From Hydractinia symbiolongicarpus (taxonomy: Eukaryota; Cnidaria; Hydrozoa; Anthoathecata; Hydractiniidae): a DNA stretch of 64,000 nt. This document shows, in pieces, positions 13,801 through 25,900 of this stretch. The position numbers and the translations under genes are program-made. Position 1 is the stretch's first letter; each line of letters opens with the position of its first letter. The stretch is taken from positions 14,278,001-14,342,000 of the forward strand of contig NC_079880.1 of the NCBI RefSeq assembly GCF_029227915.1, given 5' to 3'. The notes under the pieces were generated by a model, which saw nothing but the letters and a program-made list of their open reading frames with translations, ran no database searches and was not told the origin of the DNA.

Positions 13801-16075
13801 AGACAATTATATCGAAACTAAAGGTAGTTGTTTAAAGCGACGGTCTATAGTGACACTATATGGTATTGATCAGTGGTGATAAAAATACCTATATGTACAT
13901 TAACATTGATACCTTGGGGAGAAGAGGGGGGTTAACGCCAGGTTTACTATATTTTCTCGATTTTACGTCTATATTTTTATCGTTTCTAGGTTTGCATGAG
14001 TTTTATCAAAGACACAGTAGTTGATGAGGAGACGCCATGTTGGTTTGAGGTGTGGTTACTCAAAGTTCAAGAAAACGTCCTACGTAAGTAACTTTTTATA
14101 CGTCACTGCATTTTTGTGGATAAAACAAAATCTACGTGTCAGCTGTTTGCAAAGAAAGACACTTCAGATTAATGTTCCGTGCGTTTGATGCAGTATATAT
14201 GCATCATAAACCACAGCACAGCCCATAGAGACCAGATTTTCCTCTTACCAATGCATCTTGTTTAAAAATATAAAACGACGCCTGTATCTAGTCGATAAAT
14301 CGTCTAAAATAATCCGAGTGTAATTTCGAATTATAGATTAAACGATTTTTAATGACATTCTGACTTGTAATAACATTTTCGTTCTCAAAACAAAATTTCT
14401 TATCGGCATCAAGAACGCTGGATAATATCCTGTTTTGAAAATAAATTTGTCTGCGATCGAAATAACTTTGATACCACCTGTGTCATTTTCTTGATCGCTT
14501 GGCTCTTAATGTTGTAAGCTTGTATCCTGTTTTCATTTGAACTTAAAGGTCATTAATGTGTTTGCTCTAAAGAAACGTGTCTTAATTTTGGATTAAAACT
14601 GTATGGTATTTCCTGATTAAGTTTAGAACACAACACTTTAATACTATTTTAATAGTCTTGCACAACAAGTTTGTGTGAACTTGGTTTTGCACGGTAACTT
14701 TATGCGAAATGGAGTCACAACAACCAAGTCTTTTATGATCGGATTTTGAGCAGCCACACGTGTCTTTTGTTTTGAAGTGGTCATCAAAGGTACTTAGCGA
14801 ACAAAACATAAATATATATAATCTATTGACTCATTAAACCAGTCTTATTTGAATGTATGACATCATCTAAGATGGTAGTAATTAACTTGACATATACAAT
14901 TAATTCCTGAATAATTACCTGTCAGATTTTGGTTAGGTTTTGACTTCAATGCGGCCAGTAAAGATAAACCGACGGAAATCATATAATCGATGCGATCATG
15001 GATTTCACAGTTTACGCAATGTTTTTTTTTGGAAACAACCTACCACAAAAGCGTGGACACTAAAATATAGCCACTTTCTAGCCAGGTAGCAAAGTATTGA
15101 TTTTGTATTATTTTGTTTCTAGGTTACCTTGACAACTTTAAGAAACGTCGCGAACATGAAGAAAAAAGGAGATCATCTCATTTTACACACAACGTCGTGC
15201 CGATTTCAGAGCACAAACAACGACAGGACCCGAAAACAACAGGACCTGAAATGCGACGTGCCAAAAGCGGGGATCATTTAAGAACAGCGGAAAGAAGACC
15301 AAGAAGCCACACTGCTATTATTCCAGGCACGGAAAAGACGCAAACAGGAGTTCTTCGTCCCAGACCTCCATCGCAATATTATAATCCACCGGTGAGTCGA
15401 ATGGTAATGGACCAGGAGAACTTACCGCGTAAGATTTCTCACCATAATAATAATAACGGAATGAAACGAGAAAAAAGTATGGAAGTTATAAGAAGAGAGA
15501 AGAGTATGGACGTTCGACTTGAGTCTAGATTGTTGCTTGAGAGGGAATACAGAAACAGTATGAAACTTACTGATAGACAATTACCGAAGAAACTTAAAAA
15601 AGGAAGCCCGGGACAAAGTCCGGAACAGTCGCTATCGCGGAGCAGTAGTGCAAGCTCACGCATGGAACCTAAAGACAGCACGATGGAAAGTATTTCCTCG
15701 ATCGAAAATTCAAGTAGAACAAGTGTGAACTCTCGATTATTCAACGGCAATAATACGCCGAGCCCTCAGGAACCTGATACTAAACGAGCAAATTATAACG
15801 CACCCAAAGAAGGGATGAGTTATCGGCAAGTGTTTGGGTTACAATCGTCGGATTATTTATTTAACGTCACGCCGCCCAATTATACACGACATCGTCGTTT
15901 TTCTGACTCCGACACTGAGTCACTACATAACTTTGTTCACAGAATTATCCCACAGGATGATTCTAAAAATAAAGTCTTACAAAACATTCAACCAAAAAAA
16001 TGGTTAAAAAAAGCACGCAGAAAGAGCGAAGACGTTCCGAAGAAAAAGGTTGTGGCTCAACTATCAAATAAATAA
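4865..16075 (+). CDS. Smad-like MH2-domain protein (Expansion-like), 8 exons
   Basis: Exons inferred from GT-AG sites and frame: 4865-4956, 8882-8968, 10286-10408, 10491-10613, 13215-13466, 13581-13823, 13990-14083, 15123-16075 (stop TAA 16073-16075). All junctions keep frame. The first ATG in exon 1 is at 4903, giving about 642 aa; the frame stays open upstream of it, so an earlier start is possible. Alternatively translation could begin at the ATG at 10277, giving 598 aa. Residues about 150-335 match a Smad MH2 domain: WCRVDCYE at the start, IGKGVQL, NPIFVRG, CMSFIKD, PCWFEVWL. I see no MH1 domain and no terminal SSXS receptor phosphorylation motif. Instead there is a tail of about 300 residues, basic and Ser/Asn-rich, probably disordered. 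The charged helix before MH2 (SLNPELLRRMKFMKAVEDYQ) recalls the N-terminal extension described for Drosophila Expansion. Inferred role: signalling adaptor, not a canonical receptor-activated Smad. MH2 is fairly certain; the family placement is less so. Confidence 0.85.
5009..5395 (+). pseudogene. possible decayed coding fragment inside an intron
   Basis: Within the first intron of the MH2 gene, one frame around 5022-5260 reads as protein-like sequence with KHKFKNIHNPQQANKF and FFEDMHRDTLKHLEGY. A second frame from about 5250 to 5394 continues with coding-like residues (LVFACGVVITLDHRAGVFDL). A single frameshift near 5240-5260 would connect them. I do not recognise the family. It could be the remnant of a mobile-element protein or retrocopy, or two chance open frames. 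No start codon context or splice sites support an active gene. Confidence 0.25.
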
Positions 16076-16946
16076 AGTAGAAACTATGATCTTGTTTTAT
16101 GAAGTTTAATTTTTTTTATCGATACACTTCTGTTTCATTCAATATCCATTTCATTCATATGACCTTTTTTAGCAACGTGATAAAACACAGAACTGTTGCG
16201 CATGTAGTCTTCGTTAAGATTCTTCAATTTTTGTTACTATCTTACGTCGTATTATTTATTCTATTTATGTTTATCTTCAACTTACTTATTGTGCGCTTTC
16301 ATAAAGAAAACCTTTTTATCATGTAGAATAAATAAGAATTATTATTTAATTTTGCTTCTTTGTTCTTTTAGTCTTTCAGGTTCAGAACCCATTTTTACTG
16401 TCCCAAAGTTATACCTAATTCTTGAAATTTCCAGCGCAATCCAGGATCAGACATTAAAACAAAGTAACATTCAAGGACCTTTAAGTCCGTGGTCACCATG
16501 AATAAGGGAATCTATTGATCGAAATCAAACCGAAAGTTTTTTTTAGATAAAGAAACAAAGACAACACGACAGAAGTATTTGCGAAAAATACTATACTAAA
16601 TAGGTTTAAAAAGGTAATTAATAAAAAGAATTTTAAATTTTTTATTGTTTTTTCAATTGGTTAAAAACATATACTCTGAGAAGTCATCATAGATGTAGTA
16701 GATATACATATAAACGTAGACTAAATAAAGGGGCAGTCAATTTTAACCGTGTTAGATATTGATAAACAAATTAACACAACCATATACGCCGTGCCCGAAA
16801 GGGGTAAAAATACCTATGACGTAAGGAACACAGGGAGTGTGCAATAAGCAGCCGTAATCTATAACGCTATCATAAAATTAAATTTCAATTTGCTTATTTC
16901 ATTACTACATCCAATGACGCTCTGTTTTAACAGAGAAATTTAATTT
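16076..16946. other. convergent 3' intergenic interval
   Basis: This 0.87-kb interval separates the ends of two converging genes. AATAAA-type hexamers occur on the plus strand right at the MH2 stop codon (about 16071) and again near 16325 and 16723. A TTTATT, which is AATAAA on the minus strand, lies near 16637 and could serve the coiled-coil gene. No other gene is visible. Confidence 0.5.
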
Positions 16947-19900
16947 TCAATTGTCTGCCGGCTCTTTTGCTGTTGCATCCTGCGATATATCTTCTTTGTT
17001 AACTTCTCTGTCTTCTACACATAAAAACTTTTCCCAATTTTCTGTCTCATATACGTCTCTCTTACACTCCTGAGCAGACATTCTGATATCTTGTGAAACT
17101 TCACCTGTTATAGTAAGCCCTTCATCAACGTGTTTATATTTAAGAGCGTTTGAAAATTCTTGATCTGTACTGGATTTACGTTTTAAAGACGAACAGTTTG
17201 TGGAGACAACGGTCTTATTAGGGCTGGCACAGCATACTTCAGATGTTTCAGTCGTGTTTTTAAGAATGACTTTACTTTCATATGTTGTTTTGTCAGCAAG
17301 CTGTTCATCCTCGTCGTCCAGCATACTGAGACCGTGCTCTTCTTCTTGGATGTGTTTAATTTCAGAAAGTAGATTCTTGCTCGAGTCGTCGCCTAATTTT
17401 TGTTTTTCACTTTGCACGTTAGTGTGAGAACGTTCCTGCAATGAATTTTCTAAATGCCAGTTATTTTTCTGATGCGACACAAAATTCTGCGCAACGTTTT
17501 CTTCCTGGGTGACATTTTCCTCTTGCGGGAGCACGTCACCTTTTTCGGAAATATTTTTCTTGTGAGAATCTCCTCCCGATGACGCATTTTCTTTCTGAGA
17601 AAGACTTTCTCTCCCCGAAAACTGATTTTGTTGGGAGACGATTGCATGCGAGATATCATTCTGTGCCAGACCAACTGCGGGATAATCAGTGTTCAGTGTA
17701 CATACTTCAGCTGACTTACATACTTTGTTATTGACAGCAAATTCCATCTGTAGAATCTTTTTATTGTATTCGTCTATTTGCTCACGATTTTTTTTCTCTG
17801 CCATTTCAATAGACGTTTCCAAAGCAGAGTTTTCTGATTCAAGGGATCGTATTTTCTCATTAAATCTGGTCTTCTAAATCAAGAAAATTAACCAAATACA
17901 CAATTTCGCCCCTACTTCATCCTTTATTACAACATAAAATACTGACGTGGTAAGTCATAAAAGGGGACGTTTTCTGACAAAAACTACCCCGCAAATTCAT
18001 ACAACTAATCACATTCAATGAGTTGTTTACGCAGTCGAGCAAATTCAAATCAAGATTTAAGCAGTCAATTAGATTCAAAGTTCGTTTACAAAATAAAATT
18101 TAAAAAACATTTATGCTGCCAATCACATTGAAAATATACAGTTCCCCACGTCTTCCACAGACCCCTTAACGCAACCAATCAGATTCAAATAAAGTTACAC
18201 ACTACTATGCAACGATACATACTCCAAAAGACCGACTAAAAGCTGATTAAATACCACCGCCAATGCGCCCTCAGGATAAAGTAATATTTCAAGGGCGTTT
18301 ACCAATGTGGTGTGCTTACTATTTAAAGAACATGGCATGTACTTAGACAGATAGTCCATGATGGGGGCGCTTCTTACGCTATTACAAAACAATACCCTGT
18401 TAATAAACAAAGGCGTTTGTGAATTGCAAATCCCAGAGATGCAGGTGAATATAATCCACCGCCCTGGGCGCTTAATTGGTCATTCAGTCTCGGTAGTAAT
18501 TAGTTAAATAAAAAAAGGTACATCGTACCATTTTAACTCCTTCTTCTTCATGTTGTCCAAGTTTCGTTTTTAAACTTTCCAAATCTTCATCTCTGATTTT
18601 TAAAGTAGTTCTCAGTTCCTCTGTCTCCATATTTAAATCGTCGATCTGGAGTTGAAACGATGAATTTAACTGATGGGCGTCATTTAATTTGGATTGGACA
18701 GTTGATAACATGTGATTTGACTCAGCCAATGAGGTCATTAAAAACTAAACAAAAAGCATATATGAAATGGTAAATTTAAATATGCATTACGTGTACTTCG
18801 GCTCAAACAAATGTGAGGAGGACTTTGATACAAGGACAGACAGTTTCGCAGGCAAGGTCTTTTCGTGTTTCAGAGCATTCCAAATCTATAACTGAAAATG
18901 CGTTTCCTTGCAAAATTACATGACTTGTATAATCGTATTTGGATCTGTAAATTTAAACTATTCAAAATTCAGCTGAATACGAAGGCTGGACAGAAAGTTT
19001 GATTACATTTTCTTGATCGCTGTCTACCTGTGAGCCGAAAATGATAGCTTCGAGTAGCGATGAATAAATTTTCTATGGGCTCACCACTACAAAGTTCGTT
19101 ATTTTTGGAAAATAGCTTTTTTTATGCCATTTATTAAAAAGGCAAAACAGCATCTCTTGTCTAATGCTCCACAATGGAATGACTCCGAGAGTTTTGCTTT
19201 GACAGATGTGTAGGGTCAGTGAAGAGTGTTGAAAATGAGCTAGTTGTAGTTTCTACGATGTCCGCACTGGGGAACAATTAACGCTGTGAACATTGACAAG
19301 ATCAAAGTCGTGGGTATAATATGGAGACGCCGTATATTATTACTAGTCGGTATGATCTTCGAAATTAAGTATTTATACCAATGTTTTTTGAACATGATTA
19401 TTGTTACTATTTTCTGACTATATTTTTTATAACAAAAGAGATCTTTCATACTCACATTTTTTTGTTCTCTAGCAGCATTTAAATCTGTTTCAAGTTGCTT
19501 GTGCAACGCATGCTTAAAGAAGAACGCATAAACTAATTAGCACAGTTTCTATTTGTACAGTACCGTCTCCTAAGCAGAATAATGGGAACGCATTCTTTTG
19601 GCTGCTTCCTGGATAAGGGGACCATTACTTGTCCTTAAATCGTTGGAACGACCACTTAGTCAGGTCATGTTTTATGCTCCATCGCACAAAAAGTCGATTG
19701 ACTAGAAATTTTGGAATAACTTTTAGTAAGAAAAAAACTGTTTTTGCGAGTTGCTAATAAATTATTGTTTATCATTCATTGTAATTTTCTAAAATAAACA
19801 CACTTTTTTGCAAAAAAAACCCCGCACATAAGTGGGACGACATTTTATTTTAGAAAACTTCAACTAAAACCATTATCGGGTTCGAGTTCTCTGCTCAATG

Positions 19901-22900
19901 AGGCATGGAATTGGAACACTATAAAATTTAAGTCGAACTTAAAAGACTCCATAAAAACAACCATCATATCAAAATATTACTACTGATAACACCCGTCGTT
20001 GCCGTCGTTGAACACACACTCACTTAAAGGCTGCCAGCCGAAAGTAAACAATTGAGCTGCAAAATCTTAATAAAATGCCGTCAGCCGACACATGTAAACA
20101 AACATAGCTACACACACTGTATAACTTACTAATTCTCTTACTACTGGTTTTTCATCATCACCACTCTTGGGAAAGACTTCTTCTGACTCGATAACAACTT
20201 TTCTTTCTTTCAAAGCTACAACTTCCGCTTTAGCAAGAATTAACTCATTCTGCGTTTCACTCAGCATTGTCTGGTAATTTCTCATTACACATTTGTGATG
20301 CTCGTTTACCCCAATTAACTTCTGATGCATCTGTTCTGTCTTAATAACTGGATAACAGAGGCAAACGAATATATAAACACTGGTCCCTCTATGTCAGTAT
20401 AATCTAAGTTTACATTACAAAAATGCTAAGCAAGGCAAAAACTGGAAGAGCGACAGCGTATTTTGTTTTAACTCTTTGATATTACAACTTCAATATTACC
20501 TAAAAGCCTTTGTTGTTGCGATTGACCAGCACACTCAAAAACTTGATTATTGTTGGTGAAATATTTTTTTCACCACGGCTTATCGAATAGCGGCTGTAAA
20601 AGTCACGTCAGATGGCTGGTTTGTGGAAACTCTACAATTATTAAGATTCGGCTATCTATCTTCTTTAGGTGTGATCCCTATGGCTACGGTCTCAAGAGCG
20701 GTGAATAATTTTTTAGAAAATGTTGTACAAACTTATTAGAACTTTCCAAGCTTCAAAATTCAAATTCTAAGCGGAACTCCTATTACGGACACGTGGTAAT
20801 TTGCGGTGAAGCACTCGCTTCAATTTCGAAAGGTCGTGGGTTTACACCTTGGCTGAGTCACGCCAGAGACTATAGCACTCTGAATCGATCCTGTTTGTTT
20901 AGTGTTCAACATATAAATAAAACTAACATCTTAGGCCGTTGTCTAGTTGAGCGGTTATTGTGCTTGCACAGCACGGGAGCTTCAAATGCGCTAGAATCTC
21001 TTTCACAGGACCCTCATTACTAACTGTAACAATAGAAACTAATGATATCCTGGGTAAATAATCTTAATAAAAAAATAAGCTGCGCATGCGCGAAGATACG
21101 TCACGCTATTTAGAAGCGTCCAGCAACAATAGTTTTGAAATATTCGCTACTTACCTAAATTGGAGAGATAATCCAGCCTCGTTTGCATGTCTTGGCAGTG
21201 ATGTTGAAAATCTTTTACTGTGGTTTGCAACTCAGAAATCTTTTTACCTGTTTCTTCTTTACTTCTGACTTCATACTGAAGCTGATATTCCTAATAAAAA
21301 ATAAATCAAGTTAAATGGTCAACTTCTTTGAGGTTTTCGTTTAGTTCTTCTTTTATTTAATATATATTTAGCTTTTCCACTGAAGATTCGAGCTCTTCTC
21401 CTTTGAGGGGAATGTATATACTTCTTCCTCACCTGGTCTTTCAGTTTCTTTTCTAGATTGTACTTTCCAAGCTAAAAAATAGTTTGGGATATATCCAACT
21501 AAAATCATCTTGTGGATATCTTACAAACATTACTAGCGTCTTTATAAAAACAGCCGCATTCTGTTCAAAATGGTTATGCCGCAGCGTCATTCCGGGTGCC
21601 CCGCAGAGTAAATAGTGCACTGACGTGCGAGCCCGTTTTATCGCATTCTGTTCAAAATGGATGCGCAGCTTTAATTCGGACCCCGCCCCACAAAGTATTT
21701 TAATGACGGCAGACAAACAAACAAAAAATACCAGCGTGGGATAGTTAAACGACGGCCGAAAATCTGAGGACGGGCGGACCCGTGGTTTTTTTAAGAAGAA
21801 CTGGTTTAATCTATAATAACACAAGCTGGTTTTACAACCAACCGCAGCACATTAATAAACTAAAGAGTTTCTTTAACACGCTGGACGCTGAAGTTGCTAA
21901 GAGCATTTCGAAGTAAATGGGTATTAGAACTCATTGCAGAAATGTTCGTCATATATCTTTACATCAGAAATAAAGAAATTATGTTGCCGTGTTCTTTTTA
22001 AAGGTAATTGTTGCCCGCATTGTTTAACCTGTAACCTGTATTCGCTATTTCAACAACTTGAATCAGAAAGAAAGAAAAGATTGACACAAAGGCAGTTTTT
22101 CGTCATATTTCAAATATGGACAAAAGCTTTGCACGGTGATATAGCTTATCGAGATCACTAACAGAGCAACATAGTTTTTAAGTTGAAAAAAAATCCTTGT
22201 GGCGTTTTTCACTTGTTTAAAAATTTATTATTGCGGGGGTTCTTCGGATATAAGGGGAGCATCAATAAGAGGAAAACTCCCCATGTGACTACAAAGAGGT
22301 CAATTCTTCTATTTTTTAGTGTGTGGGCTATTTCCCTTTCCAAGTAGCGAGCGCGTTGTACCAAATTTTGCGACGCTTTGGAAATAGCACAAAAGACTAG
22401 CTTATCGTGAGAAGACTATTTTCGCGGCAGTATTACGTCCGCAAATCCATCTTAAAATTCACTAAATCGGGTTAGCTTCTTTCTTTTAAGCGCTGTCATT
22501 TTTCAAGGACTTTTGCAGCTTGGCTATGACTATACGGTTTTCCTTTTGTTGTTCCCATTTTTTAAAATCTCTTTACAAATTGATACCTAACAAGATGCTT
22601 CCTTTTTTACGAATAAGAACACATTTTGTGTGTACGATGTATACGTAAATTGGTCTTAATGTTTTCGACTCAGAGTTCCTACAATTTTTTTTATAAATAT
22701 TTCTTCTGGTTGATTTAACGTGAAGAATAAGCCTTGAGCAGCAGATGTAATTTACTGTTACAAAATTTTTATAGCAGGCTTTCATTTATAGCAGGCTTTC
22801 ATTTAAAATCGATGGGAAAACATCAACTGTAGTTTCAAGTTTTCCTGCTTTTTTTAAAAGGTCTACACGATTTTTTTATAAGCAACTGAACTGGATTTGC

Positions 22901-25900
22901 AAAATTATTAAGCAGTTCAATAAATTCAATTCAATTCAGCAATAAAAATCTGACACACGTTTTAAAAACAAAAAAAACTCCAAGATAAAAAATAATTCTT
23001 TGTCGTACACTTCAGTTTACAAGAACTTCTTTCCCCTTCTTACATGAATTACGAAAATTAGTTGAATGAAATTAAGCATCCATTAAGCAACTTTAAACCT
23101 AGATACTGACAAAAAAGCAACTTAAAACTTACCACAGCGCACAAAAAATCATATGAAAGAACTTCAAAAGTTGTCTGGGAATTTGTTTCATTTTGATTGG
23201 TTCTTAAGAATTATACTTCGAAGTTTCACTAATTATGCATGACATCATGAACTTTGCTACAGTATTCTCTCCAATTAATGGACACTCTAAGGCGGACATC
23301 TCAATTAGCGGACACTTTGTCCATGCACCGGTTTTTGGTCAAAGTCTCATAAAAAACATTCTAATTAGCGGACACTCAATTAGTGGACACTCTGATTAGC
23401 GGACACTCAATTAGTGGACACTCTAATTAGCGGACACTCAATTAGTGGACACTCTGATTAGCGGACGAATTTTTTTGCACGAAATGACTTTTTTTTCTCT
23501 TTAATTAGCGGACAGTCCAAAAAATTAGGGAGCAGCATACAAAAATATTAAAAAATTGAACAATTTTAAAATATTTATTTTATACACTGAAACTTTACAA
23601 GAATTGTCGGCTTTTACAGCCTCAATTTTCTTCGTAAAACAGTCAATCAACTTTTGTTGGCCATAAAACATATATATAACTGGTATTTTCAGACCATATC
23701 CACCTCCACCATTAACCCTCTTTCCAAAAACCTCAGCTAATCGCATATCAAAAACATGAAACACATTTTTGATATGTTTTGTGGCATGTGTTTTAAAAAA
23801 CCTTTTCGTTAATTTAGTTGATATTATGATGTTGATATTTGTTTACTATTTTAAAAAAAATTACATTACGTTCAATTTAGTTGTTTCTTCTTTTTTGTGT
23901 GTCTAAGTCCAACACGGTACCCGCTAATTTTTTAAGTTACACATTTCGTATACAAAATCGTATTTTCTTCAAATTTTAAGCTTACATTGCAAAACTTTCC
24001 AAAAGGCGGTCACATCTAATTAGCGGACACTTTGTTCATACACCAACAGTGTCCGCTAATTAGAGAGAATACTGTATTTAGTTTGGCGCTTTAAACATTA
24101 TACATAAATTTCAATATTTGGATTCTATAATTATCATTAACAACAATTGCATGTTTTAGAGCTATTTCATGACGTCATAATTTTGCATTTTTAGTGAAAC
24201 TTTCAAGATATATATCTGGAGAACAAATAAATTTAAAAAAATAAATCGAAATTTGATTTTCAAATTCATAAAAGTTCATACAAATGAAAAACCCACCTGC
24301 AATGCTAGTATTTCGTCTTTCAAAGATTTTATACCTTTCGAACTTGAGTTGATGGAAATATTTTGGGCCGCCTAAAAATATTGTTCAAAATATTAGCAGA
24401 AATAGATTTATAATATTCGGTCATGTAAGTTCACACTATGTTGCCATGAGAACCACTTTAACAATAACAGGATTGTTACAGCCAATAACAGAAGCGTATT
24501 TACTCTGTGATCCCCCTGGCGGAATTAGCGTTTTTAACCTTAAAAATAAAGGCGTGTTCACTGGAGAGGTGTGAATATTAGAGTGGCAGGATTTTTTTTT
24601 CAAATGATAGAAATTGGGAAAAATCAGCAAGTTCTTAAAAAAGTCACAGAATTATCATATCTTTGGTAAATCTACCTTTTTGATATTGGTTAAAAAAATG
24701 ACCTGCCTCTCCCATAATTCCGCATGCTAGATTGCTGTAATTTTTACCAAGTCTGTACCATACGTTATCCGATATTTTCTCCGCATAGCAGTGTGAGTAG
24801 GCTCTTACAACAATTGTGAATATGTATATGTCAGAATTTTAATTAAAATTGTAAAAGTGGTGTATTTCATTGCACGGAACAGATTTATTTGTGTATTTCT
24901 TGCCAAAGTTCTATTTTTCAGGGTCAAAAATGGAAGAAACCTGCTTACATGCACGATAGTTAAACCGTTTAAACATAAGGTTTTTATGGGATAAAAACAC
25001 TTATAACTGATAACATTTCAGACATTACATGATTTTGTATCAAAGAACACTGTGAATTGAATTTTTTCTTGAGATCTGAGTTTACAAAACATTGTGGACA
25101 AGTAAGAGGTGGACAAGCACTATAAACGATGGGTGAAAGTAATATGATTTTTAAGAATCGCCCTCTTTTAAAATCAATTTAAGTTCTGTATTAACCAAAT
25201 TTTAATATTTAAAACACTTAAAATAAAACAGCAAACAAAATTCTCAAATTAGTTTAAATACTGTCAAAGGCACACTATGCGCATTTGGTTGTGGTATCTC
25301 CTTTAGCAAATACAGAAAACGAAGTTGAACAAACTTTACTTTGTCTTCTTCATGCATTTTCATCTTTTCGTCAAACTAAAAAAAAACATTTACGATATCA
25401 TTTATTTAAATGATCACACAAAGACATCGATTCATCCATCTTTTGATCATTGTAATTGAAAAAAAATTTAGTCGCAATCCTGAAAAAAACAATAATTTTG
25501 AGGCAGGCAAACGGCATGTCTATAACGGAAGGATTACCTCTTGTGGCATTAAATGAACGTAGATGTAAAAATAAGCATACCTCTTTTTGTAGCTGCATCT
25601 TTTCTTGTTTCAAATCATCCACAGCTTTAGAAAGAGAACTAATTTCTTCATCCTGAATAATAATAAAAAATAATAATAATAATAATAATAATATGTAACA
25701 GCTATAAAATTTATGTTTACTTTTACACATTTATTTATAAACTGAAATATGTTGAATTCACTATTGAATACAAAAGGCTCCTGCAAGTGTTCACAATGTC
25801 AGTATGGGTAAAAATATAGCTAGAAAGTACTTAGCTAAGCAACTTAAAGGCCAAAAACATGGTTTTATAAAAAAAGAGGGTGAGCAATAGTAACTAGTAT

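Noticed and set aside
15439-15750. 103-codon minus-strand frame opposite the last MH2 exon
   Set aside because: It is an antisense shadow of the basic/serine-rich tail, and the sense strand is supported by splicing and domain content.
18000-18200. Repeated CAATCAGATTCAAAT-like phrases as a possible CRISPR-like array
   Set aside because: Spacing and sequence are irregular, there is no conserved direct repeat, and the genome is eukaryotic. They are degenerate AT-rich similarities in an intron.
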